Assembly (NCBI GenBank): GCA_041675885.1
Contig: JBAYSY010000009.1
Location: forward strand, 1 to 64,000
Length of the DNA: 64,000 bases
Reading direction: 5' to 3'
Source of the DNA: JBAYSY01 sp041675885
GTDB taxonomy: Bacteria > Pseudomonadota > Alphaproteobacteria > Rhodobacterales > Rhodobacteraceae
Shown: piece by piece, positions 7,279-16,182 of the stretch
Position numbering within the stretch: position 1 is the first letter of the stretch
Layout of the letters: every line of letters starts with the position of its first letter
Notes under the pieces: generated by a model
Databases searched by the model: none
What the model was told of the DNA's origin: nothing
Seen by the model: the letters and a program-made list of their open reading frames with translations, nothing else
Position numbers and translations under genes: made by a program

Positions 7279-9063
7279 ATGAAGGACATGCCGCCCGAAG
7301 ACGATGCGTCGCCCTTTGCCACGACGCCCGGGGCCAGGGGCCAGGGGCGCCCGTTATGGCTGCGGCTGGCGATCCTGGCCGTCGTCGTCGTGGCGATCGG
7401 CACCGTCTGGGTGACCAACCACTTCCTGACCGAACGCTTTACCGAGACCACCCGGAACCGGGCGGAACTGCGGCTTGCGCTTTATTCCGGCAATGTCACC
7501 GCCGAGTTGCAGCGCAACGCCGCCGTGCCGCTCTTGCTGGCGCGCGACCCGGCGCTGATCGGGGCGCTCCTGTCCGGCGATTATTCCGCGACCTCGCAGC
7601 GGCTCATCTCGTTCCAGTCCGAGATCGCCGCCGCTTCGATCCTGCTGCTCGACGGCGACGGGCGCACCACCGCCGCCACCGACCGCAACCGGATCGGCTC
7701 CAACCACCGGCAGGCGCCCTATTTCGTCGATGCCCAGCGGTCGCGCGATACGGTCTTCACCTCATGGCGGCGCGACACCGGCGGCTACGCCTTCACCTTC
7801 TCGCGCGGGCTGGTGTCGGACAACCGCACCGTGGGCGTGATCGTGGTCGAGGTCGACCTGATGAAATACGAACGCTCCTGGGCCGGGTTCGCCGATGCGG
7901 TGGCGGTGATCGACAGCGAGGGCCATGTGATCCTTGCGACCGAACCGCGCTGGCGCGGCCGGACGCTTGCCGAGGCGCTGGAGGTGCGCGACGCACCCTC
8001 GGCGATCGAGCGCGCGCTGAAAGTGACCGCCGACTGGACCCAGCGCCAACCCGACGCCTGGCTGCGCGGCGCGGCGGTGATGCAGAACGAGACCCGGATC
8101 CCGTTCCGCGGCTGGAAGCTGGTGTCCTTCACCCGGTATGATTCGGTGCGCGAGCGGGTGAACGCCTTTCTCGCGCTGGAAATCATGGGTTTCGCCATGC
8201 TGCTGGCGCTGACCTTCTACCTGCTGTCGCGCCGGGCCCGTTCACAATCGCGCGTGTTCCAGCGTGAGTCGGCCGACCTGAGGTTGCTGAACGCGCGGCT
8301 TCAGCGGGAAATCGCCGAGCGTGAAAAGGCGCAGCAGAACCTGCGGGTCGCCGAGCAGACGCTGGCGCAATCGTCGAAACTCGCCGTGCTGGGCGAGATG
8401 TCGGCGGCGGTCAGCCACGAGTTGAACCAGCCGCTCGCCGCAATGAAGACCTATCTTGCCGGGGCGCAGCTCCTGTTGCAGCGCAGCCGCCCGGACGAGG
8501 CGCTCTCGTCGTTCCAGCGCATCGACGGGCTGATCGACCGGATGGGGGCGATCACCCGGCAGCTCAAGTCCTACGCGCGCAAGGGCGGCGAGGCGTTCGA
8601 GCCGGTGGACGTCAAGGCCTGCATCGCCGAGGCGCTGTCGATGATGGAGCCGCAGTTGCGCCCGCGCCGGGTCAAGATCATGCGCACCCTGCCGCGCGGG
8701 CGGGTGATGGTGATGGCCGACCGCATCCGGCTGGAACAGGTGATCGTCAACATCCTGCGGAACGCACTCGACGCCACCCGCGAGGTGGTCGAACCGCAGA
8801 TCGGCATCATCCTGACCGCGGGCGAGACCGCGACTCTGGTGATCCGCGACAACGGCCGCGGCATCGCCGATCTCGACCAGTTGTTCGAACCGTTCTGGAC
8901 CACCAAGGCCCCCGGCGAGGGGGTCGGCCTCGGCCTCGCGATTTCGTCAGGGATCGTGAACGACCTCGGCGGGCGGCTCACGGCCCGAAACGCAGAGAGC
9001 GGCGGGGCTGTTTTCGAGATACAGCTTCCAATACTGAGCGACAGGATCGCGGCAGCCGAATGA
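7279..9063 (+). CDS. dctB: DctB-type membrane sensor histidine kinase
   Basis: This 594-residue kinase has a transmembrane helix at about residues 27-47, a periplasmic dCache/PAS-like sensor region (about 48-305) and a second helix (about 307-325). A coiled linker leads to HisKA with the phosphoacceptor His380 in SHELNQPL. The HATPase domain shows N-box NILRNALDA, DNGRGI and GVGLGLAIS. The QPLAAMKTYLAGA context is typical of C4-dicarboxylate sensors. The ligand is inferred from family, and no dctPQM transport genes lie nearby. No clear Shine-Dalgarno precedes 7279. The response regulator starts 16 bases after the stop, so the two form an operon. Confidence 0.85.
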   Translation: MKDMPPEDDASPFATTPGARGQGRPLWLRLAILAVVVVAIGTVWVTNHFLTERFTETTRNRAELRLALYSGNVTAELQRNAAVPLLLARDPALIGALLSGDYSATSQRLISFQSEIAAASILLLDGDGRTTAATDRNRIGSNHRQAPYFVDAQRSRDTVFTSWRRDTGGYAFTFSRGLVSDNRTVGVIVVEVDLMKYERSWAGFADAVAVIDSEGHVILATEPRWRGRTLAEALEVRDAPSAIERALKVTADWTQRQPDAWLRGAAVMQNETRIPFRGWKLVSFTRYDSVRERVNAFLALEIMGFAMLLALTFYLLSRRARSQSRVFQRESADLRLLNARLQREIAEREKAQQNLRVAEQTLAQSSKLAVLGEMSAAVSHELNQPLAAMKTYLAGAQLLLQRSRPDEALSSFQRIDGLIDRMGAITRQLKSYARKGGEAFEPVDVKACIAEALSMMEPQLRPRRVKIMRTLPRGRVMVMADRIRLEQVIVNILRNALDATREVVEPQIGIILTAGETATLVIRDNGRGIADLDQLFEPFWTTKAPGEGVGLGLAISSGIVNDLGGRLTARNAESGGAVFEIQLPILSDRIAAAE

Positions 9064-9079
9064 GAATGAGGAAGAACAG

Positions 9080-10411
9080 ATGCCCAGAGCCATGAAGGTT
9101 GCAATCGTCGATGACGAACAGGACATGCGCCAGTCGATCAGCCAGTGGCTGGCCCTGTCGGGCTTCGACGCCGAAAGCTACGGCAGCGCCGAGGATGCGC
9201 TGAAGGCCATCGGGCCCGAGTTCCCGGGCGTGGTGGTCAGCGACATCAAGATGCCCGGCATGGACGGCATGGCGTTCCTGAAACGCTTGATGAGCATGGA
9301 TTCCGGCCTGCCGGTGATCATGATCACCGGCCACGGCGACGTGCCGATGGCGGTCGAGGCGATGCGGCTCGGGGCCTATGACTTTCTCGAAAAGCCGTTC
9401 AACCCCGACCGGATGACCGACCTCGCCAAGAAGGCCACCAACCTGCGGCGGCTGACGCTCGACAACCGGGCGCTGCGGCGCGAACTGTCCGACGGCACCG
9501 TGCTGATGAAGAAGCTGATCGGCACCTCGCCGGTGATGGAGCGGCTGCGCGAGGACATCCTCGATCTGGGCCAGGCCGACGGCCATGTGCTGATCGACGG
9601 CGAGACCGGCACCGGCAAGACGCTGGTGGCGCATGCGCTCCATGCGGTGGGGCCGCGGGCCGGGCGCAAGTTCGTCACGCTGTCCTGCGCCGCCTATGCC
9701 GAGGACGTGCTGATGCGCCGACTGTTCGGCCCGGTCGAGGAAGGGGCGCAGCTTCCGGCGGTCGAGGAGGCGCGCGGCGGCACGCTCTGCCTTGAGGATA
9801 TCGAATCGCTGTCCTCCGGATTGCAGGCGCGGCTGCTGACGCTGATCAACGACCAGGGCACCCCGCCCGAGACGAGGATCATCGCGATCTGCAACGAACA
9901 CGCCCCCGACCGGACGCTGGAGGATGCGCTGCGCCCGGACCTGTTCTACCGGCTGGGGGCCTTGAAGATCACCCTGCCGCCCTTGCGCGCGCGGGGCGAG
10001 GATATCCTCACGCTGTTCACCCGCATGTCGGAACAGTTCGCCGAGGAATACGGCTGCGACGCGCCGAAGGTGACGGCGCAGGAGGCGGCGCAGCTTCTAC
10101 AGGCGCCTTGGCCCGGCAACGTGCGGCAGTTGGTGAACATCGCCGAACGGGCGGTGTTGCAGAACCGGCGCGGCTCGGGCTCCATCGCGTCCCTGCTGAT
10201 GGCCGACAACGAGGCGTCCGGCCCGGCGCTGACCACCGAAGGCAAGCCGCTCAAGGAATATGTCGAGGCGTTCGAGCGGATGCTGATCGACAACACCATG
10301 CGCCGCCACAAGGGCAGCATCGTCGCGGTGATGGAGGAGCTGTGCCTGCCGCGCCGGACGCTGAACGAGAAGATGGCGAAATACGGCCTGACCCGCGCGG
10401 ATTACGTATAG
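9080..10411 (+). CDS. dctD: DctD/NtrC-type response regulator lacking the GAFTGA loop
   Basis: This 443-residue protein has a receiver domain (about 5-120, phosphoacceptor Asp55 in VVSDIKMPG), an AAA+ domain (about 145-370) and a Fis-type helix-turn-helix at the C-terminus (about 410-440). Walker A is intact (GETGTGKT, 174-181). The sigma54-contact loop GAFTGA, expected after the ELFG motif, is absent: between RRLFG and GGTL there are about 15 residues where the family has about 21. Walker B reads LCLEDI instead of LFLDEI. It may therefore not activate sigma54 in the usual way, resembling the sigma70-dependent NtrC of Rhodobacter. Partner of the upstream kinase. Confidence 0.85.
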   Translation: MPRAMKVAIVDDEQDMRQSISQWLALSGFDAESYGSAEDALKAIGPEFPGVVVSDIKMPGMDGMAFLKRLMSMDSGLPVIMITGHGDVPMAVEAMRLGAYDFLEKPFNPDRMTDLAKKATNLRRLTLDNRALRRELSDGTVLMKKLIGTSPVMERLREDILDLGQADGHVLIDGETGTGKTLVAHALHAVGPRAGRKFVTLSCAAYAEDVLMRRLFGPVEEGAQLPAVEEARGGTLCLEDIESLSSGLQARLLTLINDQGTPPETRIIAICNEHAPDRTLEDALRPDLFYRLGALKITLPPLRARGEDILTLFTRMSEQFAEEYGCDAPKVTAQEAAQLLQAPWPGNVRQLVNIAERAVLQNRRGSGSIASLLMADNEASGPALTTEGKPLKEYVEAFERMLIDNTMRRHKGSIVAVMEELCLPRRTLNEKMAKYGLTRADYV

Positions 10412-10430
10412 GGGCGGCGGAACACCCCTC

Positions 10431-10603
10431 CCCCTTGCCCGGAACAGCCGCGTCAGCGGCCCGGGCAGCGGCCGACCACCCGGACGGGCGGCCGCTATTG
10501 CAACGTCACCGCAGGCACATACGTCAGGGTAGTCGGCACCATAAACTGCCAGACCACAGGCGTTGCAGCGGCCCCCCGCGGTCGGCCGCTGCCCTCTGTT
10601 GCG
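10431..10603 (+). repeat. Dispersed repeat D, long MITE-like copy
   Basis: This occupies most of the 311-bp gap after dctD. The arm GGGCAGCGGCCGACC (10463-10477) is perfectly inverted as GGTCGGCCGCTGCCC (10580-10594), enclosing 102 bp. The flanks are ttgcccggaacagccgcg on the left and tctgttgcg on the right. The interior includes tcggcaccataaactgccag. A second long copy lies inverted at 36935-37178. No coding capacity is visible. Confidence 0.8.
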
Positions 10604-10722
10604 CCCATTGCAACTGCCGGGGGGGGCTGGTCGATATGCAACGGCCCCTGCACCCGGCTTGTCTCGGACCGGCGGGCGGGATACACGCGGCCCGCAGAGA
10701 GGAACACGGGCGGGGGCGGAAC

Positions 10723-10938
10723 ATGGGCTGGCTGATCTGGCTGGGGGCGGCGATGGCGCTGGTTGGCGTGGCGGGGATCGTCTGGTGCATCCGGCTGGTG
10801 GTCAGGGCCAGACGCGCGGGGCTCGGCGAGGCCGAACTCCGCGCGCAGTTGCAGAAGGTGGTGGCGATCAACCTCGGCGCGCTCGGCCTGTCGGCGCTGG
10901 GGCTCGGGATGGTGGTGGCGGGCATCCTGCTGCGCTGA
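10723..10938 (+). CDS. Small two-helix membrane protein, function unknown
   Basis: This 71-residue protein has a hydrophobic helix at about 3-25 (WLIWLGAAMALVGVAGIVW) and another at about 48-70 (NLGALGLSALGLGMVVAG). A basic linker (VVRARRAG) separates them. Short two-helix proteins of this kind are common and uncharacterised in Rhodobacteraceae. The ATG follows GAGAGGAAC at a longish distance. It converges with the fadJ-like gene, with 25 bases between stop codons. No function can be assigned. Confidence 0.65.
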   Translation: MGWLIWLGAAMALVGVAGIVWCIRLVVRARRAGLGEAELRAQLQKVVAINLGALGLSALGLGMVVAGILLR

Positions 10939-10963
10939 ACCGCCCGCCGCCGCCCCGACCCGC

Positions 10964-13060
10964 TCAGCCGGTATTCAGGTCGGCGAACCGGGTTCCGTCC
11001 CGCACCATCTCGTCGAACACCGGCGCGGGCTGCCACAGCTCCGGCACCTCGCCCGCGAATTTCCGCAGCGCGCCCCGCAGCGCCAGCGGCCCGATCCGGT
11101 CGGCCCAGTGCATCGGCCCGCCCTCCCAGCGCGGGAAGCCGTAGCCGAACAGCAGCACCACATCCACGTCCGAGGGCCGCTGCGCGATCCCCTCGGCCAG
11201 GATGCGCGCGCCCTCGTTCGCCATGGCGCCGACGCAGCGCAGCACGATCTCGTCATCGGTGAAGGGGCGCGCGACGATACCCTGCGCCGCGCGCTCGGCC
11301 TCGATGATCGCGCTCACCTCCGGGTCTTCCTGCGGCTTGCGGTCCTCGTCGTAGCAATACCAGCCCTTGCCCGCCGCCTGACCGAAACGCCCGGCCTCGC
11401 ACAGCAGGTCGGCGATCGCGCTGTAGCGCCGCGACGGGTCGCGCAGATGCGCCAGCCGCTTGCGCCGCGCCCATGAGATCTGCAACCCCGCCATGTCCGA
11501 GACCTGGAACGGGCCGACCGGAAAGCCGAAGCCGCGCAACGCCGCATCGACCTGTGCAATGGTCGCCCCGTCCTCGACCGCGAATTCGGCCGCCGCGCGG
11601 TAAGCGGTGAAGATGCGGTTGCCGATGAAGCCGTCGCAGACGCCCGCGCGCACCGGCACCTTGCCCAGCCGTTTGGCCAGTGCCAGCCCGGTGGCGACCA
11701 CATCGGGCGCGGTCTCTGCCCCCACCACGATCTCCAGGAGCCGCATCACATGGGCGGGCGAGAAGAAATGCAGCCCGATCACGTCCCCGGGCCGCCCGGT
11801 CACCGCCGCCAGCGCATCCACGTTGAGGTATGAGGTGTTGGTCGCCATGATCGCGCCCGGCTTCAGCACCGCGTCGAGCGACCGCAGCAGGTCGGCCTTG
11901 ACGTCGAAATCCTCGAACACCGCCTCGATCACCAGATCGCACTGCGCCAGATCGGCCGGTTCCAGCGCGCCCGAGAGCCGGGCCCAGTCGGCCTCGCGCC
12001 CGGATTCGGTCATGCGGCCGGTGGCGACGGCGCGTTCCTGGAGCCGGGCGATGCGTTCCAGCCCCTTGCCCAGCGCCTCGCGGTCACGATCCATCAGCGT
12101 GACGGAAAGCCCGGCCGAAAGCGCGGCATGGGCGATGCCCGCGCCCATGAAGCCGCCGCCGATCACGCCGAGATGGCCGAAGGCCCGGGGCGGGGTCGCG
12201 GCCTCGGGCATCTTCGCGGCGCGGCGTTCGGCGAAGAAGGCGTGGCGCAGGCCCGCGGCCTCGGGGCTGGCGACCAGTTCCTCGAAGGCCGCGCGTTCGA
12301 AGGCGAGGCCCTGTTCGAACGGTAGCAGCAGCGCCGCCTCGACGCAATCGACGATACGGGCGGGGCCGGGCAGCCGCCCGCCCGCATGGGTCTTGCGCGC
12401 GGCGGCGACGGCGGCCTCATAGCCCGCCGGGTCGCGCATCCCCTCGCGCCTCTCGCGGGTCGGGCGCGGGCCGCTATCGGCCAGTTCCCGCGCCAGCGCC
12501 ACCGCCGAGGCGGTCAGGTCGTCCTCGACCGTGCCGTCGATCAGGCCCATGGCCTGCGCCTCGGCCGCGCCCACGGGCTTGCCCGAGATCATCAGCTTCA
12601 GCGCCGCCTCGGCGCCGATCAGCCGCGGCGTGCGCTGGGTGCCGCCCGCGCCCGGCAGGATGCCCAGCGTGACCTCGGGCAGGCCGAGCCGGGCCGAGGC
12701 GAGCGCGATGCGGTAATGCGCGGCCAGCGCCACCTCCAGCCCGCCGCCCAGCGCGGTGCCGTGGATCGCGGCGATCACCGGCTTGGGGCTGGCCTCGATC
12801 CGGTCGCAGACCTCGGGCAGCCACGGGTCGGCGGGCGGCTTGCCGAATTCGGAAATGTCGGCCCCGGCGGGGAAGGTGCGGCCCTCGGCCCGGATCACCA
12901 CGGCGCGCACCCCGGGGTCGGCGGTGGCCGCGTCGATCCCGGCCACCAGCCCGGCGCGCACCGCCCGGCCCAGCGCGTTGACCGGCGGGCTGGCGATCAC
13001 CAGAACCGCGATTTCACCGTCCCGCTCATACCGGACCGCGCCGCCGAGTGCCTCTGTCAT
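10964..13060 (-). CDS. Bifunctional enoyl-CoA hydratase / 3-hydroxyacyl-CoA dehydrogenase (FadJ/FadB-like)
   Basis: This 698-residue fusion for fatty-acid beta-oxidation has an N-terminal crotonase domain (about 1-190). It shows the oxyanion segment GTALGGGLEVAL and the catalytic-Glu region LPEVTLGILPGAGGTQR. The NAD-binding domain starts near residue 300 (GVIGGGFMGAGIA), followed by the catalytic-His segment HFFSPAHVM and C-terminal hydroxyacyl-dehydrogenase repeats ending GYGFPRWEGGPMHW. The oxyanion motif ISEFGKP is also seen. The start at 13060 follows a GGGGGG run. It lies alone, with no thiolase or acyl-CoA dehydrogenase beside it, so substrate chain length is open. Confidence 0.9.
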   Translation of the reverse strand: MTEALGGAVRYERDGEIAVLVIASPPVNALGRAVRAGLVAGIDAATADPGVRAVVIRAEGRTFPAGADISEFGKPPADPWLPEVCDRIEASPKPVIAAIHGTALGGGLEVALAAHYRIALASARLGLPEVTLGILPGAGGTQRTPRLIGAEAALKLMISGKPVGAAEAQAMGLIDGTVEDDLTASAVALARELADSGPRPTRERREGMRDPAGYEAAVAAARKTHAGGRLPGPARIVDCVEAALLLPFEQGLAFERAAFEELVASPEAAGLRHAFFAERRAAKMPEAATPPRAFGHLGVIGGGFMGAGIAHAALSAGLSVTLMDRDREALGKGLERIARLQERAVATGRMTESGREADWARLSGALEPADLAQCDLVIEAVFEDFDVKADLLRSLDAVLKPGAIMATNTSYLNVDALAAVTGRPGDVIGLHFFSPAHVMRLLEIVVGAETAPDVVATGLALAKRLGKVPVRAGVCDGFIGNRIFTAYRAAAEFAVEDGATIAQVDAALRGFGFPVGPFQVSDMAGLQISWARRKRLAHLRDPSRRYSAIADLLCEAGRFGQAAGKGWYCYDEDRKPQEDPEVSAIIEAERAAQGIVARPFTDDEIVLRCVGAMANEGARILAEGIAQRPSDVDVVLLFGYGFPRWEGGPMHWADRIGPLALRGALRKFAGEVPELWQPAPVFDEMVRDGTRFADLNTG

Positions 13061-13182
13061 GCCGTTGCCCCCCGTGATCATGCCTGCGCGCATTTGTAAA
13101 CGCGAGGCCACGCTTGGCAACCCCGCACGGGTTTGCCGCCCGGGGGGGGGAACGGAGGGCTGGGCCATTCCTTCGCCCCCGC

Positions 13183-13228
13183 CCCTTGCCCGGAACAGCC
13201 GCGCCAGCGGCCCGGGCAGCGGCTGACC
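13183..13228 (+). repeat. Dispersed repeat D, partial copy
   Basis: ccttgcccggaacagccgcg followed by ccagcggcccgggcagcggctgacc matches the left half of the repeat at 10431 and 32432. The right half is missing and the pnp terminator follows within 30 bases. Confidence 0.7.
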
Positions 13229-13255
13229 AACGCGGCCTCCAGGCATCGCCATACG

Positions 13256-13285
13256 AAAAGGCCCCGGCGTCACCGCCGGGGCCTT
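13256..13285 (-). terminator. Rho-independent terminator of pnp
   Basis: On the minus strand AAGGCCCCGGCG and CGCCGGGGCCTT form a long GC-rich stem followed by TTTTCG. It lies 22 bases beyond the pnp stop codon. Confidence 0.85.
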
Positions 13286-13306
13286 CATGTTCCTTGGGAA
13301 CCGGCC

Positions 13307-15445
13307 TCAGCCCTCGGCGTCGGCCTTGCCCGGCGCGATTTCCTCGCCGGTTTCCTGATCGACCATCTTCATGCCCAGCCGCACCTTGCCCCGGTCGTCG
13401 AAGCCCAGCAGCTTGACCTTGACCTCCTGGCCTTCCTTCAGCGCCTCGTTCGGGTGCTGGAGGCGCTTGTTGGCGATCTGGCTGACATGCACCAGCCCGT
13501 CGCGCTTGCCGAAGAAGTTCACGAAGGCGCCGAAATCCACCAGCTTGACCACGCGGCCGGTGTAGACCTTGCCCTCCTCGGGCTCGGCCACGATCGACCA
13601 GATCATCTCATGCGCCTTGCGGATCGATTCCGCGTTGGCCGAGGCGATCTTGATCACGCCGTCGTCGTTGATATCGACCTTGGCGCCCGAAACCTCGACG
13701 ATCTCGCGGATCACCTTGCCGCCCGAACCGATCACCTCGCGGATCTTGTCGGTCGGCACCGTCATGGTCTCGATCCGCGGGGCGTATTCGCTGAACCCCT
13801 GCGGCGCCGAGATCGCCCGCGCCATCTCGCCAAGGATGTGCATCCGGCCATCCTTCGCCTGCGCGAGCGCCTGCTCCATGATCTCGGGGGTGATGCCCGC
13901 GACCTTGATATCCATCTGGAGCGAGGTGATGCCGTTTTCGGTGCCCGCGACCTTGAAGTCCATGTCGCCGAGGTGGTCCTCGTCGCCGAGGATGTCGGTC
14001 AGCACGGCGTAACGGCCGTCGTCTTCGAGGATCAGCCCCATGGCGACACCCGCGACCGGCGCCTTGAGCGGCACGCCCGCATCCATCATCGACAGCGAAC
14101 CGCCGCAGACCGAAGCCATGGAGGAGGAGCCGTTCGATTCGGTGATCTCGGACACCACGCGGATGGTATAGGGGAAGTCGGTCGCCGCCGGCAGCACCGC
14201 CTGCAACGCGCGCCACGCGAGCTTGCCGTGGCCGATCTCGCGCCGCCCCGGCGCGCCGAAGCGGCCGACCTCGCCCACCGAATAGGGCGGGAAGTTGTAG
14301 TGCAAGAGGAAGTTCGAGCGCGAATTGCCGTGCAGCGCGTCGATGATCTGCTCATCCTCGCCGGTGCCCAGCGTGGTGACGACAAGGCCCTGGGTCTCGC
14401 CCCGGGTGAACAGCGCCGAACCGTGGGTGCGCGGCAACACGCCGGTTTCCGAGACGATCGGCCGCACCGTGGTGCGGTCGCGCCCGTCGATCCGGGCGCC
14501 GCCGTCGATGATGCTGCCGCGCAGGATCGCCGATTCCAGCTTCTTGAAGCACGCGCCGAGGTTCTCGTCGGCCAGCTCGTCTTCGCCCAGCCCGGCTTTC
14601 ACCGCCTCGCGCGCGGCGGAGATGGCGTTCACCCGCTCCTGCTTGTCGCGGATGCCGAAGGCGGCGCGCATCTGCGCCTCGCCCAGCGCCTTCACGCGGG
14701 CGTAGAGCGCGGAATAGTCGGGGGCCGCGAAGTCGAAGGGTTCCTTCGCGCTGTTCTCGGCGAAGTCGATGATCAGGTCGATCACCGGCTGCATCGCCTC
14801 ATGGCCGAACTTCACCGCGCCCAGCATCTCGGCCTCGGACAGCTCATAGGCTTCCGATTCGACCATCATCACCGCGTCCCTGGTGCCCGCGACGACCAGA
14901 TCCAGCCGCTGCTCGGGGTTTTCCCGCAGCTTCTGCATGTCGTCGACATCGGGGTTGAGGACATATTCGCCATCGACGAAACCGACGCGCGCCGCGCCGA
15001 TCGGGCCCATGAAGGGCACGCCGGAAATCGTCAGCGCGGCCGAGGCGGCGATCATGCCGACGATATCGGGTTCATTGACCAGATCGTGCGACAGCACGGT
15101 GACGATCAGCAGCACCTCGTTCTTGAAGCCCTCGACGAACAGCGGCCGGATCGGCCGGTCGATGAGCCGCGAGGTCAGGGTTTCCTTCTCGCTCGGCCGG
15201 GCCTCGCGCTTGAAGAAGCCGCCGGGCACCTTGCCCGCAGCGTAGTAGCGTTCCTGATAGTGGACCGTGAGCGGGAAGAAGTCCTGCCCCGGCTTGGCGG
15301 TCCTGGCGAAGGTGACGTTGGCCATCACCGAGGTCTCGCCCAGTGTCGCGATCACCGAACCGTCGGCCTGACGCGCGACACGGCCGGTTTCCAGGGTCAG
15401 CGTCTCGCCACCCCATTCGATCGACTTTTTCGTTACGTTGAACAT
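13307..15445 (-). CDS. pnp: Polyribonucleotide nucleotidyltransferase (PNPase)
   Basis: This 712-residue enzyme is a phosphorolytic 3'-5' exoribonuclease of the RNA degradosome. It contains two RNase PH domains, with the first carrying FFKREARPSEKE and RLIDRPIRPLF and the second RTHGSALFTRGETQ and the SMASVCGGSLSMMDAGVP signature. A KH domain follows (about 555-610, including IGSGGKVIREI) and then an S1 domain (about 620-690, VYTGRVVKLVDFGAFV). The usual length is about 700 residues. It lies downstream of rpsO, the classical arrangement. The start at 15445 gives the conserved MFNVTKKSIEWGG. Confidence 0.97.
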   Translation of the reverse strand: MFNVTKKSIEWGGETLTLETGRVARQADGSVIATLGETSVMANVTFARTAKPGQDFFPLTVHYQERYYAAGKVPGGFFKREARPSEKETLTSRLIDRPIRPLFVEGFKNEVLLIVTVLSHDLVNEPDIVGMIAASAALTISGVPFMGPIGAARVGFVDGEYVLNPDVDDMQKLRENPEQRLDLVVAGTRDAVMMVESEAYELSEAEMLGAVKFGHEAMQPVIDLIIDFAENSAKEPFDFAAPDYSALYARVKALGEAQMRAAFGIRDKQERVNAISAAREAVKAGLGEDELADENLGACFKKLESAILRGSIIDGGARIDGRDRTTVRPIVSETGVLPRTHGSALFTRGETQGLVVTTLGTGEDEQIIDALHGNSRSNFLLHYNFPPYSVGEVGRFGAPGRREIGHGKLAWRALQAVLPAATDFPYTIRVVSEITESNGSSSMASVCGGSLSMMDAGVPLKAPVAGVAMGLILEDDGRYAVLTDILGDEDHLGDMDFKVAGTENGITSLQMDIKVAGITPEIMEQALAQAKDGRMHILGEMARAISAPQGFSEYAPRIETMTVPTDKIREVIGSGGKVIREIVEVSGAKVDINDDGVIKIASANAESIRKAHEMIWSIVAEPEEGKVYTGRVVKLVDFGAFVNFFGKRDGLVHVSQIANKRLQHPNEALKEGQEVKVKLLGFDDRGKVRLGMKMVDQETGEEIAPGKADAEG

Positions 15446-15602
15446 TTCTTTTCCTAATTCTGACCGGGGGACCCTCCGCCCGGCCTTCTGTGCGAACGGG
15501 CCGTATGCCCGTGGCCCATCTTTTCTTTCACCCTTGCCCTTCCCGCAGGCCCGGCGGGACAGGCCGTCATCCGGGCCGCGAAGGCCCCGATCCGAAAGAG
15601 GA

Positions 15603-15624
15603 ACGCGCCCCGGAAGGGGCGCGT
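15603..15624 (-). terminator. Hairpin downstream of rpsO
   Basis: ACGCGCCCC (15603-15611) pairs perfectly with GGGGCGCGT (15616-15624) around GGAA, nine bases after the rpsO stop. On the minus strand only a weak pyrimidine tract (TTCCTCTTTC) follows, so it may be an attenuator or processing hairpin before pnp. Confidence 0.55.
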
Positions 15625-15632
15625 CCGGCAGT

Positions 15633-15902
15633 TCAGCGGCGCAGGCCGAGGCGCGCGATCAGCGACTGATAGCGGCCTTCGTCATTCGCCTTGAGATAGT
15701 CGAGCAGCTTGCGGCGCTGGGCCACCAGCTTGAGCAGGCCCCGGCGCGAATGGTTGTCATTCTTGTGGGACTTGAAGTGCTCGGTCAGCGTGGCGATCCG
15801 CGACGACAGGATGGCGACCTGAACCTCGGGCGAGCCGGTGTCGCCTTCCTTGGTGCCGTATTCCTTGATGACGCGGGTCTTTTCTTCGGCAGTGATCGAC
15901 AT
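15633..15902 (-). CDS. rpsO: 30S ribosomal protein S15
   Basis: This 89-residue primary 16S rRNA-binding protein has the canonical features GDTGSPEVQVA, LTEHFKSHKNDNHSRRGL and the C-terminal LIARLGLRR. Its length equals the bacterial norm. The start at 15902 is preceded by AAGGAGAC on the minus strand. It is followed 187 bases later by pnp, the conserved rpsO-pnp order in which PNPase expression is tied to S15. Confidence 0.98.
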   Translation of the reverse strand: MSITAEEKTRVIKEYGTKEGDTGSPEVQVAILSSRIATLTEHFKSHKNDNHSRRGLLKLVAQRRKLLDYLKANDEGRYQSLIARLGLRR

Positions 15903-16133
15903 CGGGGTCTCCTTCTTCTTCGGGTTCATGGCGCAAGCCGGGATGTCGTCCAGCAAGGCCCGTGGAGGTCGCCGCCGTTTCCGGCGGATGTGGGCGTATA
16001 GGAGAAATCGGCCGGAAAATAAAGCGTGAAAACCGGGATTGCCGCGGGGCCGGGCCGGGAGCCGCCGGGGGGGCCGGCGTTTGCGCCCTTCTTTTGCCAC
16101 CATCGCCAGGTAAATATGTTTCATATCAGAGTG

Positions 16134-16147
16134 TTGACTGGGATCAA
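16134..16147 (+). promoter_or_regulatory. FNR/FnrL-like box TTGAC-TGGG-ATCAA
   Basis: TTGAC-N4-ATCAA matches the FNR-type consensus TTGAY-N4-RTCAA of Rhodobacterales and lies 35 bases before the RTX gene ATG. A second inverted repeat, ATATG-TTT-CATAT, lies just upstream at 16114-16126. The position close to the start could mean either repression or a short leader. Single-site evidence only. Confidence 0.45.
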
Positions 16148-16182
16148 GGTTAACAGGCGAACCGGCCGCGAAAGGGTGGGAC

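Noticed and set aside
6420..8141. Long + strand open frame across purQ and dctB (573 codons)
   Set aside because: The frame gives an Arg/Gly-rich product without motifs, while the alternative frames encode PurQ and DctB with full signatures.
9080..10411. Frameshift or sequencing error explaining the missing GAFTGA
   Set aside because: The frame is continuous with good family matches on both sides and no compensating shift; the loop is simply shorter.
13133..15457. Long open frame on the + strand opposite pnp (774 codons)
   Set aside because: It is the complement of pnp, whose product matches PNPase end to end; the antisense product is His/Arg/Ala-rich with no recognisable domain, a common artefact at this GC content.
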